From Flavobacteriaceae bacterium (lineage in GTDB: Bacteria > Bacteroidota > Bacteroidia > Flavobacteriales > Flavobacteriaceae), in contig JAIPBH010000002.1 of the NCBI GenBank assembly GCA_021739635.1, positions 280,310-344,309 of the forward strand: a stretch of 64,000 nt of DNA, read 5' to 3'. The notes below the pieces were generated by a model, which saw nothing but the letters and a program-made list of their open reading frames with translations, did not search any database and was not told the origin of the DNA. Shown here piece by piece: positions 18,528-27,555 of the stretch (positions within the stretch are counted from its first letter, which is position 1; every line of letters starts with the position of its first letter). Position numbers and translations under genes: made by a program.

Positions 18528-21500
18528 ATGATAATTAAATTGCATAAAATAGGATCTCTTTTTTTGTTTTTAAGCTTGTATTCACAATTTAGCTTAGCTC
18601 AACCAAAATTGACTGCAGAAGGAGATCAGTCTTATTGTCCGTTGAGTGAAATTAATGTTGTAACCGATTTTGATATTTTAAATTCAGGTGGTGAAAATAT
18701 TCAATCAGTATATATACAAATATCAACGGGATATGATTTTGGATATGATTTGTTGACTCTAGCTGGAAATCACCCAAGCATTATAACTTCTTGGAGCGCT
18801 ACTGAAGGAAAGCTAACCTTAACAGCATCATCTACAGCAACAGCTCTAAACGATTTAATTACAGCAGTAAAAAATGTTGTTTTTAAAAGTACAAGCAATA
18901 ATCCAACTAATAAATTTTTCTCATTTACCATAGGAGATGCTAATTATTTACCAAAAACGCGTCATTATTATCAATATGTGCCTGATTTAGGGATTACATG
19001 GTCTGATGCTAAAGTAGCTGCAGAATCAAAAAATTATTATGGTTTACAAGGATATTTAGCAACTATTTTATATCCTGAGGAGGCGCAATTAGCAGGAGAG
19101 CAAGCTGCTGGAGCTGGTTGGATTGGTGGTAGTGATGCACAAACTGAAGGCGTTTGGAAATGGGTTACTGGACCAGAAGGACTAGCAAATAATGGAGCAG
19201 GAACTATTTTTTGGAATGGAGTCAGCAATGGTTCTACACCAAATTATGCTAATTGGAATTCTGGCGAACCCAATAATTTAGGTAATGAAGATTATGCTCA
19301 TGTAACCTACAATGTAGGAATTAAAGGTTCTTGGAATGATTTGTCTAATACAGGTGATTTAAATCCAGGCAATTATCAACCAAAAGGGTATATTGTTGAA
19401 TATGGTGGAATGCCAGGAGAGACAGCTTTAAATATTTCAGCTAGTACTCAAATTAGTGTTACTAAAATTTCATCTACTATACCTAATTCAAGTTGTGGAG
19501 CAGGAAGTGTTGTTTTGGAAGCTTTTGCTTCAACACCAACAGCCACTATTTTATGGTATGAAAATGTAACAGGAGAAATTTTTATAGGAAGTGGTAATCA
19601 GTTGACCACACCTGTTATAAATATTTCAACAACTTATTATGCTTTAGCCTCTGAAAATGGTTGTTTGACTGGGGTTAGAACTCCAGTTTTAGCAACTATA
19701 AATACTATTCCAATTATATCTTCTGCAACTGATAAAATTGTATGTGAATCAGGTTCTGGAACTCTAACAGCTACAGCGTCTGCTGGGGTTGTTAATTGGT
19801 ATAATAGTCCATCAGGAGGAAGTTTGGTCGGTACAGGTAATTCGTATACTACTCCAATTTTAAATACTACTACGGTTTATTATGTAGATGCTACTTCCAA
19901 TGGTTGTACAACACCAACAAGAGTTCCTGTTACTTTAACTGTTCAAAAAACACCACTACCAACAGCTAATGTAACGCAAACTTTTTGCGATATTCAAAAT
20001 GCTAAAATTTCTGATTTATCAGTATCTGGTTTAAATATTTTGTGGTATATAAATAGTTCTGGTGGCTCTCCTTTAAATACTTCAGAGCTATTATCAAACA
20101 ATATTTATTATGCTACACAAACAATTAACACATGTGAAAGTCCAACTCGATTACCTGTTTCAGTTATAATTTACGAAACTGTTGTTCCAATTACTTCTTC
20201 TAATATTCCTAATTTAGAGGTTTGTGATTCTATGTTAGATGGAGACGATACAAATGGTTTTGAAATTTTTGATTTAACCCTAAACGAGTCTGTTTTACTT
20301 AATGGAAAATCAGCATCAGATTATACGTTTTCTTATTTTACAGATGCTTCTTATAGTATTCCAATACCAAATCCTTCAACTTTTGTTAATACACTACAGT
20401 CTGGTCAAACTATTTATGTTAAAATTGAAAATAATTTAAATACAACGTGTTTTACAGAAGCTTCTTTTAATATTGTTATAAATAAATTACCAATCATTCA
20501 ATCCAATATTATTTTTAAAAATTGTGATGAAGATGGTTCTCCTGATGGGTTTACCAATTATAATTTAAATGAAGCCAATGATGTTATTTCTTATAATAAC
20601 GCTGTAAACTTAACTTTTTCATATTATGCTACATGGAATGATGCCGTTACAGGTTTGAATCCTTTAAATGCATCGTTTTACAACAACATCAATGGAAATA
20701 CAGTTTATGCTCGTGTAGAAAATGTACATGGTTGTTATAGAATTAGCATTGTAAATTTACAGGTCTCTACAACGTCTTTTCCTCTAGGATACATTCAAGA
20801 ATTAGAAAATTGTGATGATGATACAGTTATTGACGGATTTCGTGAATTTAATTTAAGTAATGCTTCTATATCACTTCTATCAAATTTTCCGTTGGGACAA
20901 AATTTAAGTGTTCATTATTTTAGAAATTTGAATGATGCGCAATTAGAACAAAATGAAATTTTAAATCAGACTTCTTATGTAAACGAAACTGCTTTTTCTC
21001 AAGTATTGTATGTAAGAGTTGAAAGTGATGATAATGGTGAATGTTTCGGGCTTGGACCTCATGTATTATTAACAGTACATCCACGACCTGAGTTTGAAGT
21101 AGATAATTCTGCCATTTACTGTTTAGATAATAACCCAATAACTTTAACTACATTTAATCCTAAAGGAAATTATACGTATGAATGGATTGATGGTAATGGG
21201 CAAATTGTAAGTAATTCATCTTTTGCTACTGTAGTTTCTGGTGGAAGTTACACAGTAATGGCTACTTCAAGTTTTGGCTGCGAGTCTTTTCCTTTATCTT
21301 TTACTGTTGTAGAATCTGCCATTGCAAGTATAAGTTTAGATGATGTTAGCATTGTTGAGTTATCAGACAACAATAGTATTACTATTAATAATGACAATAA
21401 TAACTTGGGAATTGGAGATTATGAATTTGCATTAGACAATTTTAATGGACCCTATCAAGATCAACTCTATTTTGATAGAGTAGGAGCTGGTGCTCATACT

Positions 21501-21830
21501 ATTTATGTTAAAGATAAAAACCTTTGTGGTATAGTACAATTAGATGTTTTTATACTTGGTTTTCCTAAATTTTTTACGCCTAATAATGATGGAAGGAATG
21601 ATACTTGGCATGTTAAAGGTTTAGGAAATGATTTTTCAAACGCCTCTATTGTTAGTGTATTTGATCGTTATGGCAAGTTAATTAAACAGTTAAATGCTAA
21701 AAACGGATATTGGGATGGCACTTTTAATGGGCAAGAATTAGCAAATTCAGATTATTGGTTTGTTGCAGAACTTATCGAAGCAACAGGAAATGTTAGAACA
21801 TTTCGTGGTCATTTTACTTTGAAAAGATAA
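18528..21830 (+). CDS. Giant secreted protein: C-type lectin domain, Ig-like repeats, T9SS type B sorting domain
   Basis: A 1100-residue exported protein. Signal peptide (MIIKLHKIGSLFLFLSLYSQFSLAQ); a leading region to about residue 145; a C-type-lectin-like domain at about 150-300 with WSDAKVAAES, GWIGGSDAQTEGVWKWVTG and NWNSGEPNNLGNEDYAHV; three Ig_7-like units with the WYNSP/TTYY...NGC pattern at about 325-560; three repeats opening with a Cys-Asp-rich turn (VCDSMLDGDDTNGF, NCDEDGSPDGF, NCDDDTVIDGF); and a gliding-motility-type C-terminal domain (FPKFFTPNNDGRNDTW to the end), the type B T9SS signal. It should lie on the cell surface and may bind carbohydrate, although no calcium site was verified. 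It probably shares a transcript with mazG. An alternative TTG start lies at 18522. Confidence 0.85.
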   Translation: MIIKLHKIGSLFLFLSLYSQFSLAQPKLTAEGDQSYCPLSEINVVTDFDILNSGGENIQSVYIQISTGYDFGYDLLTLAGNHPSIITSWSATEGKLTLTASSTATALNDLITAVKNVVFKSTSNNPTNKFFSFTIGDANYLPKTRHYYQYVPDLGITWSDAKVAAESKNYYGLQGYLATILYPEEAQLAGEQAAGAGWIGGSDAQTEGVWKWVTGPEGLANNGAGTIFWNGVSNGSTPNYANWNSGEPNNLGNEDYAHVTYNVGIKGSWNDLSNTGDLNPGNYQPKGYIVEYGGMPGETALNISASTQISVTKISSTIPNSSCGAGSVVLEAFASTPTATILWYENVTGEIFIGSGNQLTTPVINISTTYYALASENGCLTGVRTPVLATINTIPIISSATDKIVCESGSGTLTATASAGVVNWYNSPSGGSLVGTGNSYTTPILNTTTVYYVDATSNGCTTPTRVPVTLTVQKTPLPTANVTQTFCDIQNAKISDLSVSGLNILWYINSSGGSPLNTSELLSNNIYYATQTINTCESPTRLPVSVIIYETVVPITSSNIPNLEVCDSMLDGDDTNGFEIFDLTLNESVLLNGKSASDYTFSYFTDASYSIPIPNPSTFVNTLQSGQTIYVKIENNLNTTCFTEASFNIVINKLPIIQSNIIFKNCDEDGSPDGFTNYNLNEANDVISYNNAVNLTFSYYATWNDAVTGLNPLNASFYNNINGNTVYARVENVHGCYRISIVNLQVSTTSFPLGYIQELENCDDDTVIDGFREFNLSNASISLLSNFPLGQNLSVHYFRNLNDAQLEQNEILNQTSYVNETAFSQVLYVRVESDDNGECFGLGPHVLLTVHPRPEFEVDNSAIYCLDNNPITLTTFNPKGNYTYEWIDGNGQIVSNSSFATVVSGGSYTVMATSSFGCESFPLSFTVVESAIASISLDDVSIVELSDNNSITINNDNNNLGIGDYEFALDNFNGPYQDQLYFDRVGAGAHTIYVKDKNLCGIVQLDVFILGFPKFFTPNNDGRNDTWHVKGLGNDFSNASIVSVFDRYGKLIKQLNAKNGYWDGTFNGQELANSDYWFVAELIEATGNVRTFRGHFTLKR

Positions 21831-22634
21831 CTAAACAAGCTCACCTAAAATTTTTGCAACACCATCATTTTTGTTGGTGTCTGTAACTCTTTTAGCTATT
21901 TTTAAAACCTCTGTATTGGCATTTTCAACAGCAACACCTAAGCCTACTGCTTTAAGCATTTCAATATCATTATAATTGTCGCCAAAGGCAATAACGTCGT
22001 TCATGGCAATATTTGGGTAGCTATGATTTATTAGAGTTTCAATAGCTGTTTTTTTAGAAATAGCACGATGTGAAATTTCAATGTAAGTTGATTTAGATCG
22101 ATACAACATAATCTCATTACAATGTTCTGCTTCTAAACTTTTATATAATACATCAATTTCTTGTTCATCACCCATGCACATAATTTTATGTGCGCCTTTG
22201 TTGTCTTTTTTCCAGTTTTGTAAAACTTCTAAATTAGATTTGACTTCGGGTAAAACTTTTGTGTTATTAATTTCTCTATTTGCCCAAAAATCTAATGAAG
22301 GAACAAACCATTCATCGGCATGATATAAACTAATGTGAATGGATGTATTGATGCTTTTATTTATAATAGATTCAAGAACATCATTATGTATTTCTGTTGA
22401 ATGAATGATACCATTTTGTGTTAAAATTAATCCACCATTATAAGCTATAATTGGTGCATTAGTATTACCCAATGTTTGTTGTAAATGCCTCATGGCTTTT
22501 GGCATTCTTGATGAAATTAAAATAAATGGGATGTGTGATAAACGTTTAATTTCTCTAATTGTGGCTGTTGATAATTCTCGGTCTTTATTAAGCAAAGTAC
22601 CATCTATATCACTACAAATTAATTTATAGTTCAT
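21831..22634 (-). CDS. HAD-family (Cof type) phosphatase
   Basis: A 267-residue cytoplasmic hydrolase of the HAD IIB (Cof) group. Motif I is CSDIDGTLLN with the nucleophile Asp and the acid/base Asp, motif II lies in PFILISSRMP, and motif IV is AFGDNYNDIEML. A cap domain is inserted in the middle (about residues 85-190). Such enzymes dephosphorylate sugar phosphates or cofactors such as FMN and PLP; the substrate cannot be told. The frame extends to 22703, but that passes through the terminator of the next gene upstream, so the ATG at 22634 (MNYKLICSDIDG) is the start. Its stop codon is directly adjacent to the stop of the convergent lectin gene. Confidence 0.9.
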   Translation of the reverse strand: MNYKLICSDIDGTLLNKDRELSTATIREIKRLSHIPFILISSRMPKAMRHLQQTLGNTNAPIIAYNGGLILTQNGIIHSTEIHNDVLESIINKSINTSIHISLYHADEWFVPSLDFWANREINNTKVLPEVKSNLEVLQNWKKDNKGAHKIMCMGDEQEIDVLYKSLEAEHCNEIMLYRSKSTYIEISHRAISKKTAIETLINHSYPNIAMNDVIAFGDNYNDIEMLKAVGLGVAVENANTEVLKIAKRVTDTNKNDGVAKILGELV

Positions 22635-22668
22635 AAAAAATTGGAATACTGATATACGTTGTAAAATT

Positions 22669-22709
22669 AAAATCTTGCCTGTACTTAAAATTTCAACAAG
22701 CAAGATTTT
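22669..22709 (-). terminator. Terminator of the DUF349 gene
   Basis: On the minus strand AAAATCTTGC (22709-22700) pairs with GCAAGATTTT (22678-22669), a 10-bp stem with a 21-base loop, followed by TTAATTTT. It separates the DUF349 gene from the HAD phosphatase gene. Confidence 0.75.
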
Positions 22710-22718
22710 TATTATTGG

Positions 22719-24725
22719 CTAGTAAAGCTCTTTGATTTTGCTAAGCTTGGTTTTCCAAAGCTTTAAGGATTCTTTATGAGCTTTAATATTATTATGTACA
22801 TCTTTAACTAAAGGATTATCATCATTTACATTAGTAAAGAACTGTAAATTATTTTCTAATTGATTGATTTGACTTTTAAGTTCATCTATTTTTTTTCGAA
22901 TAAATGTTCGTTCATTATCAAGGTTTTGGTTATCGTCTTCATTGCTTAGAACTTCTAACTTATTTTCAAATTTAATGAGTTCAATATCGTTCTTACCCAT
23001 TTTTAATTTAGAAAATAATTCATCTAAAGATTTATTAAATTTTCCTTCTATAAAACGTTTATCATTTGGAACTCTACCAAAATTTTTCCAATCTGTGATA
23101 AGATTTTTTATAACGGTTAAGTCTTTTTCTTTATCACCAATTAATTTCAAAGTTTTCAAAGAATCTAAAAGTGTATTCTTTTGGTTATAAGCATCCATTT
23201 CAACTTTGTTGGCTGCATTTCTTGTAGCGTGAATTTTGTCAAAAAATTGATTACAAGCAGTTTTAAATTGTTTCCAAATTTTATCACTGTCTTTTCTAGG
23301 AACGTGACCAATCTTTTTCCAATCATTTTGAATTTTCTTCATCAATGCTGTAGTTGTTGCAATGTCTTCATTGTCTTTATTGTCTTCAGCAATTTTGATA
23401 AGCTCTAATTTTTTTTGAAGGTTTGTGTATTGTTCCTTTTTTAAACCTTTATAAAATGAGTTTTTCTTCTTGTTAAAATTTCTAACTGCTTCTTTAAATT
23501 TTGTCCAAGTTTCTTCATTTACTTTTGATGGAACTTTGCCTGCATTAAAAAAGGCATCACGCAGATTTTCAATATCCTTAATATGCTTTTGCCAAATACT
23601 GTGTGAGCTTACATTTTCAGCATTTATAACATTTATAGAAGCAATTATTTCAAGTTTTTTTTCAAGGTTTTTTTCGTAAACTTTATCAATTTCTTGGTAG
23701 TACTTTTGGCGTTTATCGTTTATTATTCTTGTTGAATTTTTAAACCTATTCCAGATATCTTCTCTGTGTTCTCTATCTACTGGTCCTAGTTCTTCCTTCC
23801 ACATTTTGTGAAGTTCTTGTAATTCTCTAAAAGCGTGTAGTACATCATCATCTTTAGCTAATTCTTCAGCTCTTTCAATAATTTTTAATTTTTTATCTAA
23901 ATTGTGTTTAAAATCTAAATCTCTTAAATCTCTATTCAAGTGAAGAAAATCATAAAACATTTCAACATGGTGGTGATAGCTATTCCATGCATTATTGTAT
24001 TTGTCTCTTGGAATAGGACCTGTATTTCTCCAGCGTTCTTGTAATTCTTTAAAATGCTTGTAGGTGGTATTTATGTTTTCTTCAACATTAATTAAGCCTT
24101 TTAACTCTTCAATAATTTCAAGTTTGTCTGCTAAATTTTGTTTTAAATTTTGCTCAAAACTTTTATAGTGTTCATGAAGCTTTGTTTTGTAATTTTTATA
24201 GGTTTCTTTAAATTGTTTTTGAATTGGACTTGAATAATAAAAATCGATTTCATTGCCTCCGTCTGATAAAAATTCTTCTTTTTTCTCATCAAGTAATGCC
24301 TGAAATTTTGTTTTAAATTCAGCATTTATTTGTTCAACATGATTTTTTATAGCTTGAACTTTTTCGTTTTTTACCAATCTTTCTAATTCTATGGTAAGTG
24401 CATCAAGCGACATGCTGTCATAATCTTTTACTTCTATAGTATGTCTGTCTTTATGTCCATCATCTTCAGCGTCTTCAGCATTAGAATCATCAATTTCATT
24501 TAAAACTTCATCATTTTCTTCTTCAGAAATTACTTTTGCTTCTTTTGTTTGAATTTTTGTTTCTTTAATAGGTTCAGCTAATTCTTCAGTAATAATATTT
24601 TCAATAGGCAATTCGGAATTCTCTAATGAGACATCACTAGAAATTTCTTTTTTAATTTTATTACTTTTTGAAGTTTTAATTTCGTTTTTTCCTTCTGCTT
24701 CTTGCAGGTTATCTAGCTCAGACAT
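22719..24725 (-). CDS. DUF349 repeat protein, coiled-coil rich
   Basis: A 668-residue soluble, highly charged protein. Residues 1-105 are acidic and low-complexity (EEENDEVLNEIDDSNAEDAEDD). The rest consists of about five DUF349 units, each with a central W-x(4-7)-G-x-[VI]-P core, visible as ERWRNTGPIPRDKYNNAW, HKMWKEELGPVDREHREDIW, AFFNAGKVPSKVNEETW, QNDWKKIGHVPRKDSDKIW and ITDWKNFGRVPNDKRF. A final coiled coil (NERTFIRKKIDELKSQINQL) closes the protein. The biochemical role of DUF349 is not established to my knowledge; the helical repeats suggest a scaffold or binding function. The gene has its own terminator and no obvious operon partner. Confidence 0.85.
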   Translation of the reverse strand: MSELDNLQEAEGKNEIKTSKSNKIKKEISSDVSLENSELPIENIITEELAEPIKETKIQTKEAKVISEEENDEVLNEIDDSNAEDAEDDGHKDRHTIEVKDYDSMSLDALTIELERLVKNEKVQAIKNHVEQINAEFKTKFQALLDEKKEEFLSDGGNEIDFYYSSPIQKQFKETYKNYKTKLHEHYKSFEQNLKQNLADKLEIIEELKGLINVEENINTTYKHFKELQERWRNTGPIPRDKYNNAWNSYHHHVEMFYDFLHLNRDLRDLDFKHNLDKKLKIIERAEELAKDDDVLHAFRELQELHKMWKEELGPVDREHREDIWNRFKNSTRIINDKRQKYYQEIDKVYEKNLEKKLEIIASINVINAENVSSHSIWQKHIKDIENLRDAFFNAGKVPSKVNEETWTKFKEAVRNFNKKKNSFYKGLKKEQYTNLQKKLELIKIAEDNKDNEDIATTTALMKKIQNDWKKIGHVPRKDSDKIWKQFKTACNQFFDKIHATRNAANKVEMDAYNQKNTLLDSLKTLKLIGDKEKDLTVIKNLITDWKNFGRVPNDKRFIEGKFNKSLDELFSKLKMGKNDIELIKFENKLEVLSNEDDNQNLDNERTFIRKKIDELKSQINQLENNLQFFTNVNDDNPLVKDVHNNIKAHKESLKLWKTKLSKIKELY

Positions 24726-24829
24726 TTTATAAATGTTTAGGTTCAGTAATTTACTTTATTGCTTAAATATAGTAACAACTAAAGTAATTACAAAAAGGTA
24801 AGGGGTTTTTAATGCTTTAAAGTTGGTTT

Positions 24830-25570
24830 TTAACTTAAATTCCAGATAGACCATGCTTTTTCTGCTTGCAATTTTAACATTTCTAAGCCATTTATAGTAA
24901 TGGCTCCTTTTTGTTTACCAAGCCTTAAAAAAGTAGTTTCTTCAGGATTATAGATTAAATCATAGAGAATATGGTCACTAGTTATTCCTTTATATGGAAT
25001 ATTTGGTAACGCATTTAAATTTGGAAATGTGCCAACTGGTGAACAGTTTATTATGATTTGGTGTTGTTTTATAATTTCTTCTGTTAAGGAATCATAAGTA
25101 TAATCCATACTATTTTTTGCCGTTCTTGATACAAATTGATGTTTAATATGTAATTGTTTTAAGCTAAATGCTACGGCTTTACTTGCACCACCAGTACCTA
25201 ATATTAGTGCATTTTTGTGGTGAGGCTTTAAAAAAGGTTGCAATGATTTTATAAAACCATAATAGTCTGTATTGTAACCTATTAGTTTATTGTTTTTATC
25301 AATTTTAATAGTGTTTACTGCACCAATTTTTTTAGCATTATCATCGAGTTTATCAAGAAAAGGTAGTATTTCTTCTTTATAAGGAATGGTTACATTAAAC
25401 CCTTTTAAATTAGAGGTATTATTAATTAATTCGGGTAATAAGTTAATAGTTTCAATATCAAAATTTTCGTAGGATACATCGTCTATGTTTTCATCTTCAA
25501 ATTTCTTTTTAAAATATGCTCTTGAAAATGAATATGAAATGTTTCTTCCTAACAAGCCTAATTTACGCAT
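24830..25570 (-). CDS. aroE: Shikimate dehydrogenase
   Basis: A 246-residue NADP-dependent enzyme reducing 3-dehydroshikimate to shikimate in chorismate synthesis. Segments: GLLGRNISYSFSRAYFKKKF (shikimate-binding Ser pair), GFNVTIPYKEEILPFLD with the catalytic Lys, GAVNTI, YNTDYYGF with the catalytic Asp, the nucleotide-binding loop ILGTGGASKAVAF, and INCSPVGTFP. It is shorter than E. coli AroE (272), which is usual in this phylum. The frame could begin at an ATG at 25594, but the ATG at 25570 gives the usual N-terminus and overlaps the preceding DUF368 gene by only 8 bases. The overlap suggests translational coupling within the operon 27502-24830. Confidence 0.94.
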   Translation of the reverse strand: MRKLGLLGRNISYSFSRAYFKKKFEDENIDDVSYENFDIETINLLPELINNTSNLKGFNVTIPYKEEILPFLDKLDDNAKKIGAVNTIKIDKNNKLIGYNTDYYGFIKSLQPFLKPHHKNALILGTGGASKAVAFSLKQLHIKHQFVSRTAKNSMDYTYDSLTEEIIKQHQIIINCSPVGTFPNLNALPNIPYKGITSDHILYDLIYNPEETTFLRLGKQKGAITINGLEMLKLQAEKAWSIWNLS

Positions 25571-26582
25571 GCTGTTTTCTTGTTTTTTGACCATAAATTT
25601 CTAGTGCCAAAACTATAGCAATTCCAATAAAAATGAAAGCTATAGCATAATATGTTTCATTGGTTAATTCTGGTATATATCTTTTATAGTTTTCAACAAC
25701 TTTTTCTCCTCTTGAATCAAAAAGAAAATCACCCGTTTCATTAAGTTTATAAATTGTTTTTTTCCATGGCCAAACAACGCCTAATGAGCCAATAATAAAC
25801 CCGATTATAGCAGAAATGGTGATGCTTTTATAATGCTTTAAAATATAACTTAATAGGTTTGAAAATGTGATTAAACCTGTTAATGAGCCTAAGGTAAATA
25901 TAACAAGTACTTTAAGCATTCTTATACGCTCAAAATTTGATGCAAAACTAAAATCACCTTTTATAATATCAAAAAAAGTATCGTACAATGCATTTACAGA
26001 TTCTACTAAAAGCAGCACATAATTTCCTAAAATCATTAAAATAAATGAACCAGAAAAACCAGGAAGCGCCATTCCTGATACGCTAATAATACCACAAAAA
26101 AACACAAACCATAAGTTGTCATTTTCTTTTGCAGGATTTAAAAAACTAACTCCAACACCTAAAATAATTCCAATAAAAAGTGTTAAATATGTTTTGTAAT
26201 TCCAATCGTTAAAATCTTTATTGATGTAGTAAATAGAGCCTATAATCATCCCAAAAAATACACTCCAAACATATAATTCATAGTATTTTATAAGATAGTC
26301 TAAAACTTTAGATATGCTAAAATAGCTAACAATCATTCCAAAGAAAAGTAGGCTTAAAAACCTACCATTAATATAATTGTAAAAGCTTTTAAAACGACCA
26401 TTGATAAGTAATTTAAAAGCTTTGGCATTTATTTTTCTAAGCGAATAAATAAATTCTTCATAAAAACCGGCCACAAATGCAACAACGCCTCCAGAAACAC
26501 CAGGAACTTTGTTTGCTGCTCCCATTCCTAATCCTTTTAAGATTAAAAATAATTTATCTCGAAATGTTCTTGTGCTTTCCAT
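25563..26582 (-). CDS. DUF368 membrane protein, second copy (candidate undecaprenyl-phosphate translocase)
   Basis: A 339-residue inner-membrane protein with about eight hydrophobic helices. It has the DUF368 signature twice, near the N-terminus (GMGAANKVPGVSGGVVAFVAGFYEEF) and in an inverted-repeat-like second half (SGMALPGFSGSFILMILGNY). DUF368 proteins (PopT) have been reported as undecaprenyl-phosphate translocases that return the lipid carrier of wall and surface-polymer synthesis to the cytoplasmic face. It shares one base with the start of its upstream paralogue and overlaps aroE downstream. The two copies are clearly homologous but well diverged, so they may be specialised or form a pair. 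Confidence 0.88.
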   Translation of the reverse strand: MESTRTFRDKLFLILKGLGMGAANKVPGVSGGVVAFVAGFYEEFIYSLRKINAKAFKLLINGRFKSFYNYINGRFLSLLFFGMIVSYFSISKVLDYLIKYYELYVWSVFFGMIIGSIYYINKDFNDWNYKTYLTLFIGIILGVGVSFLNPAKENDNLWFVFFCGIISVSGMALPGFSGSFILMILGNYVLLLVESVNALYDTFFDIIKGDFSFASNFERIRMLKVLVIFTLGSLTGLITFSNLLSYILKHYKSITISAIIGFIIGSLGVVWPWKKTIYKLNETGDFLFDSRGEKVVENYKRYIPELTNETYYAIAFIFIGIAIVLALEIYGQKTRKQHA

Positions 26583-27502
26583 TAGTCTTTTTTTGAACCT
26601 ACTTTTTCAAGAATAAAAATAGTTAAAAAACCAACGATTATTAATAGAATGGCAAATACAATATGATTATCTCCATTAAACGAAAAAGGGGAGATGCTTT
26701 TTTCTAAAAGAGGAGATTTTACTCCTTTTGAATTAACATGCCAAGTCAATGGTTCTTTCCATGGCCAAACTTTATTTAATGAACCAAAAATAAATCCAGT
26801 AAGAATAGCTAAAGTTAAATTATGATAATGTTTAAAAAGCCATTTTAATAAATGACTAAAACTTAAAAGGCCAATAAGAGCGCCAGTTGCAAAAACTATT
26901 ATTTTTTTAAAATCAAAATCATGAAGCGCATCACTTAATGTTTTGTAGGCTCCTAAAATAACTAGAATAAATGAGCCAGAAATACCAGGTAATATCATAG
27001 CGCAAATAGCTAAAGCTCCTGCAAAAAATAAAAAAAGAGGGCTTTCATTGGTTGCTAATGAAGGCAATGTGCTTATGTAATAGGCAGAAAATGTTCCAAA
27101 AATCAACCCTATAATTACAGTAAGGTTCCATTTATTTATTTGTTTTCCAACAAAATATATACTGGCAATTATAAGTCCAAAAAAGAACGACCAGATGAGT
27201 ATAGGTTCATTTTCTATTAAATAGTTAGCTAATCTCATAAAAGAGACGTAACTCACAATAATACCTGATAATAATGCTAGAAGAAAGTTACCATTAAGCT
27301 GTGTCCAAAATGCTTTTAAACCTTTTTGGAATAATGTTTTGAAAAGAGATGCGTTTACATTGCTTATTGTGGATATTAACTCTTCATAAATACCAGATAT
27401 AAAAGCAATAGTTCCACCAGAAACACCAGGAACAGCATCGGCAGCGCCCATAGCTATACCCTTTAAGGAAATCTGTAAATAATCAGTAAAACGTCTTTGC
27501 AT
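26582..27502 (-). CDS. DUF368 membrane protein, first copy (candidate undecaprenyl-phosphate translocase)
   Basis: A 306-residue polytopic protein, the upstream member of the DUF368 pair. The N-terminal motif is AADAVPGVSGGTIAFISGIYEE and the internal one is AICAMILPGISGSFILVILGAY; a third landmark common to both copies is GFIFGSLNKVWPWKEP (here) versus GFIIGSLGVVWPWKKT. The PGxSG motifs repeated in each half suggest an inverted topology, as in transporters. It lies at the head of a tight operon with the second copy and aroE. The function as carrier-lipid translocase is taken from reports on the family. No wall-synthesis gene is adjacent. Confidence 0.9.
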   Translation of the reverse strand: MQRRFTDYLQISLKGIAMGAADAVPGVSGGTIAFISGIYEELISTISNVNASLFKTLFQKGLKAFWTQLNGNFLLALLSGIIVSYVSFMRLANYLIENEPILIWSFFFGLIIASIYFVGKQINKWNLTVIIGLIFGTFSAYYISTLPSLATNESPLFLFFAGALAICAMILPGISGSFILVILGAYKTLSDALHDFDFKKIIVFATGALIGLLSFSHLLKWLFKHYHNLTLAILTGFIFGSLNKVWPWKEPLTWHVNSKGVKSPLLEKSISPFSFNGDNHIVFAILLIIVGFLTIFILEKVGSKKD

Positions 27503-27555
27503 ATTGTAGATTTTAATAAAAACCTAAAGGTATACAAATTTTTTAAAGCTAATTA

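Noticed and set aside
22635..22703. Longer N-terminus for the HAD phosphatase
   Set aside because: The extension is coded by the terminator of the DUF349 gene; the ATG at 22634 begins exactly at the HAD domain.
24726..24835. Weak hairpin at the end of aroE (AAGTT ... AACTT)
   Set aside because: Short and bulged, overlapping the stop codon, with no clean T run.
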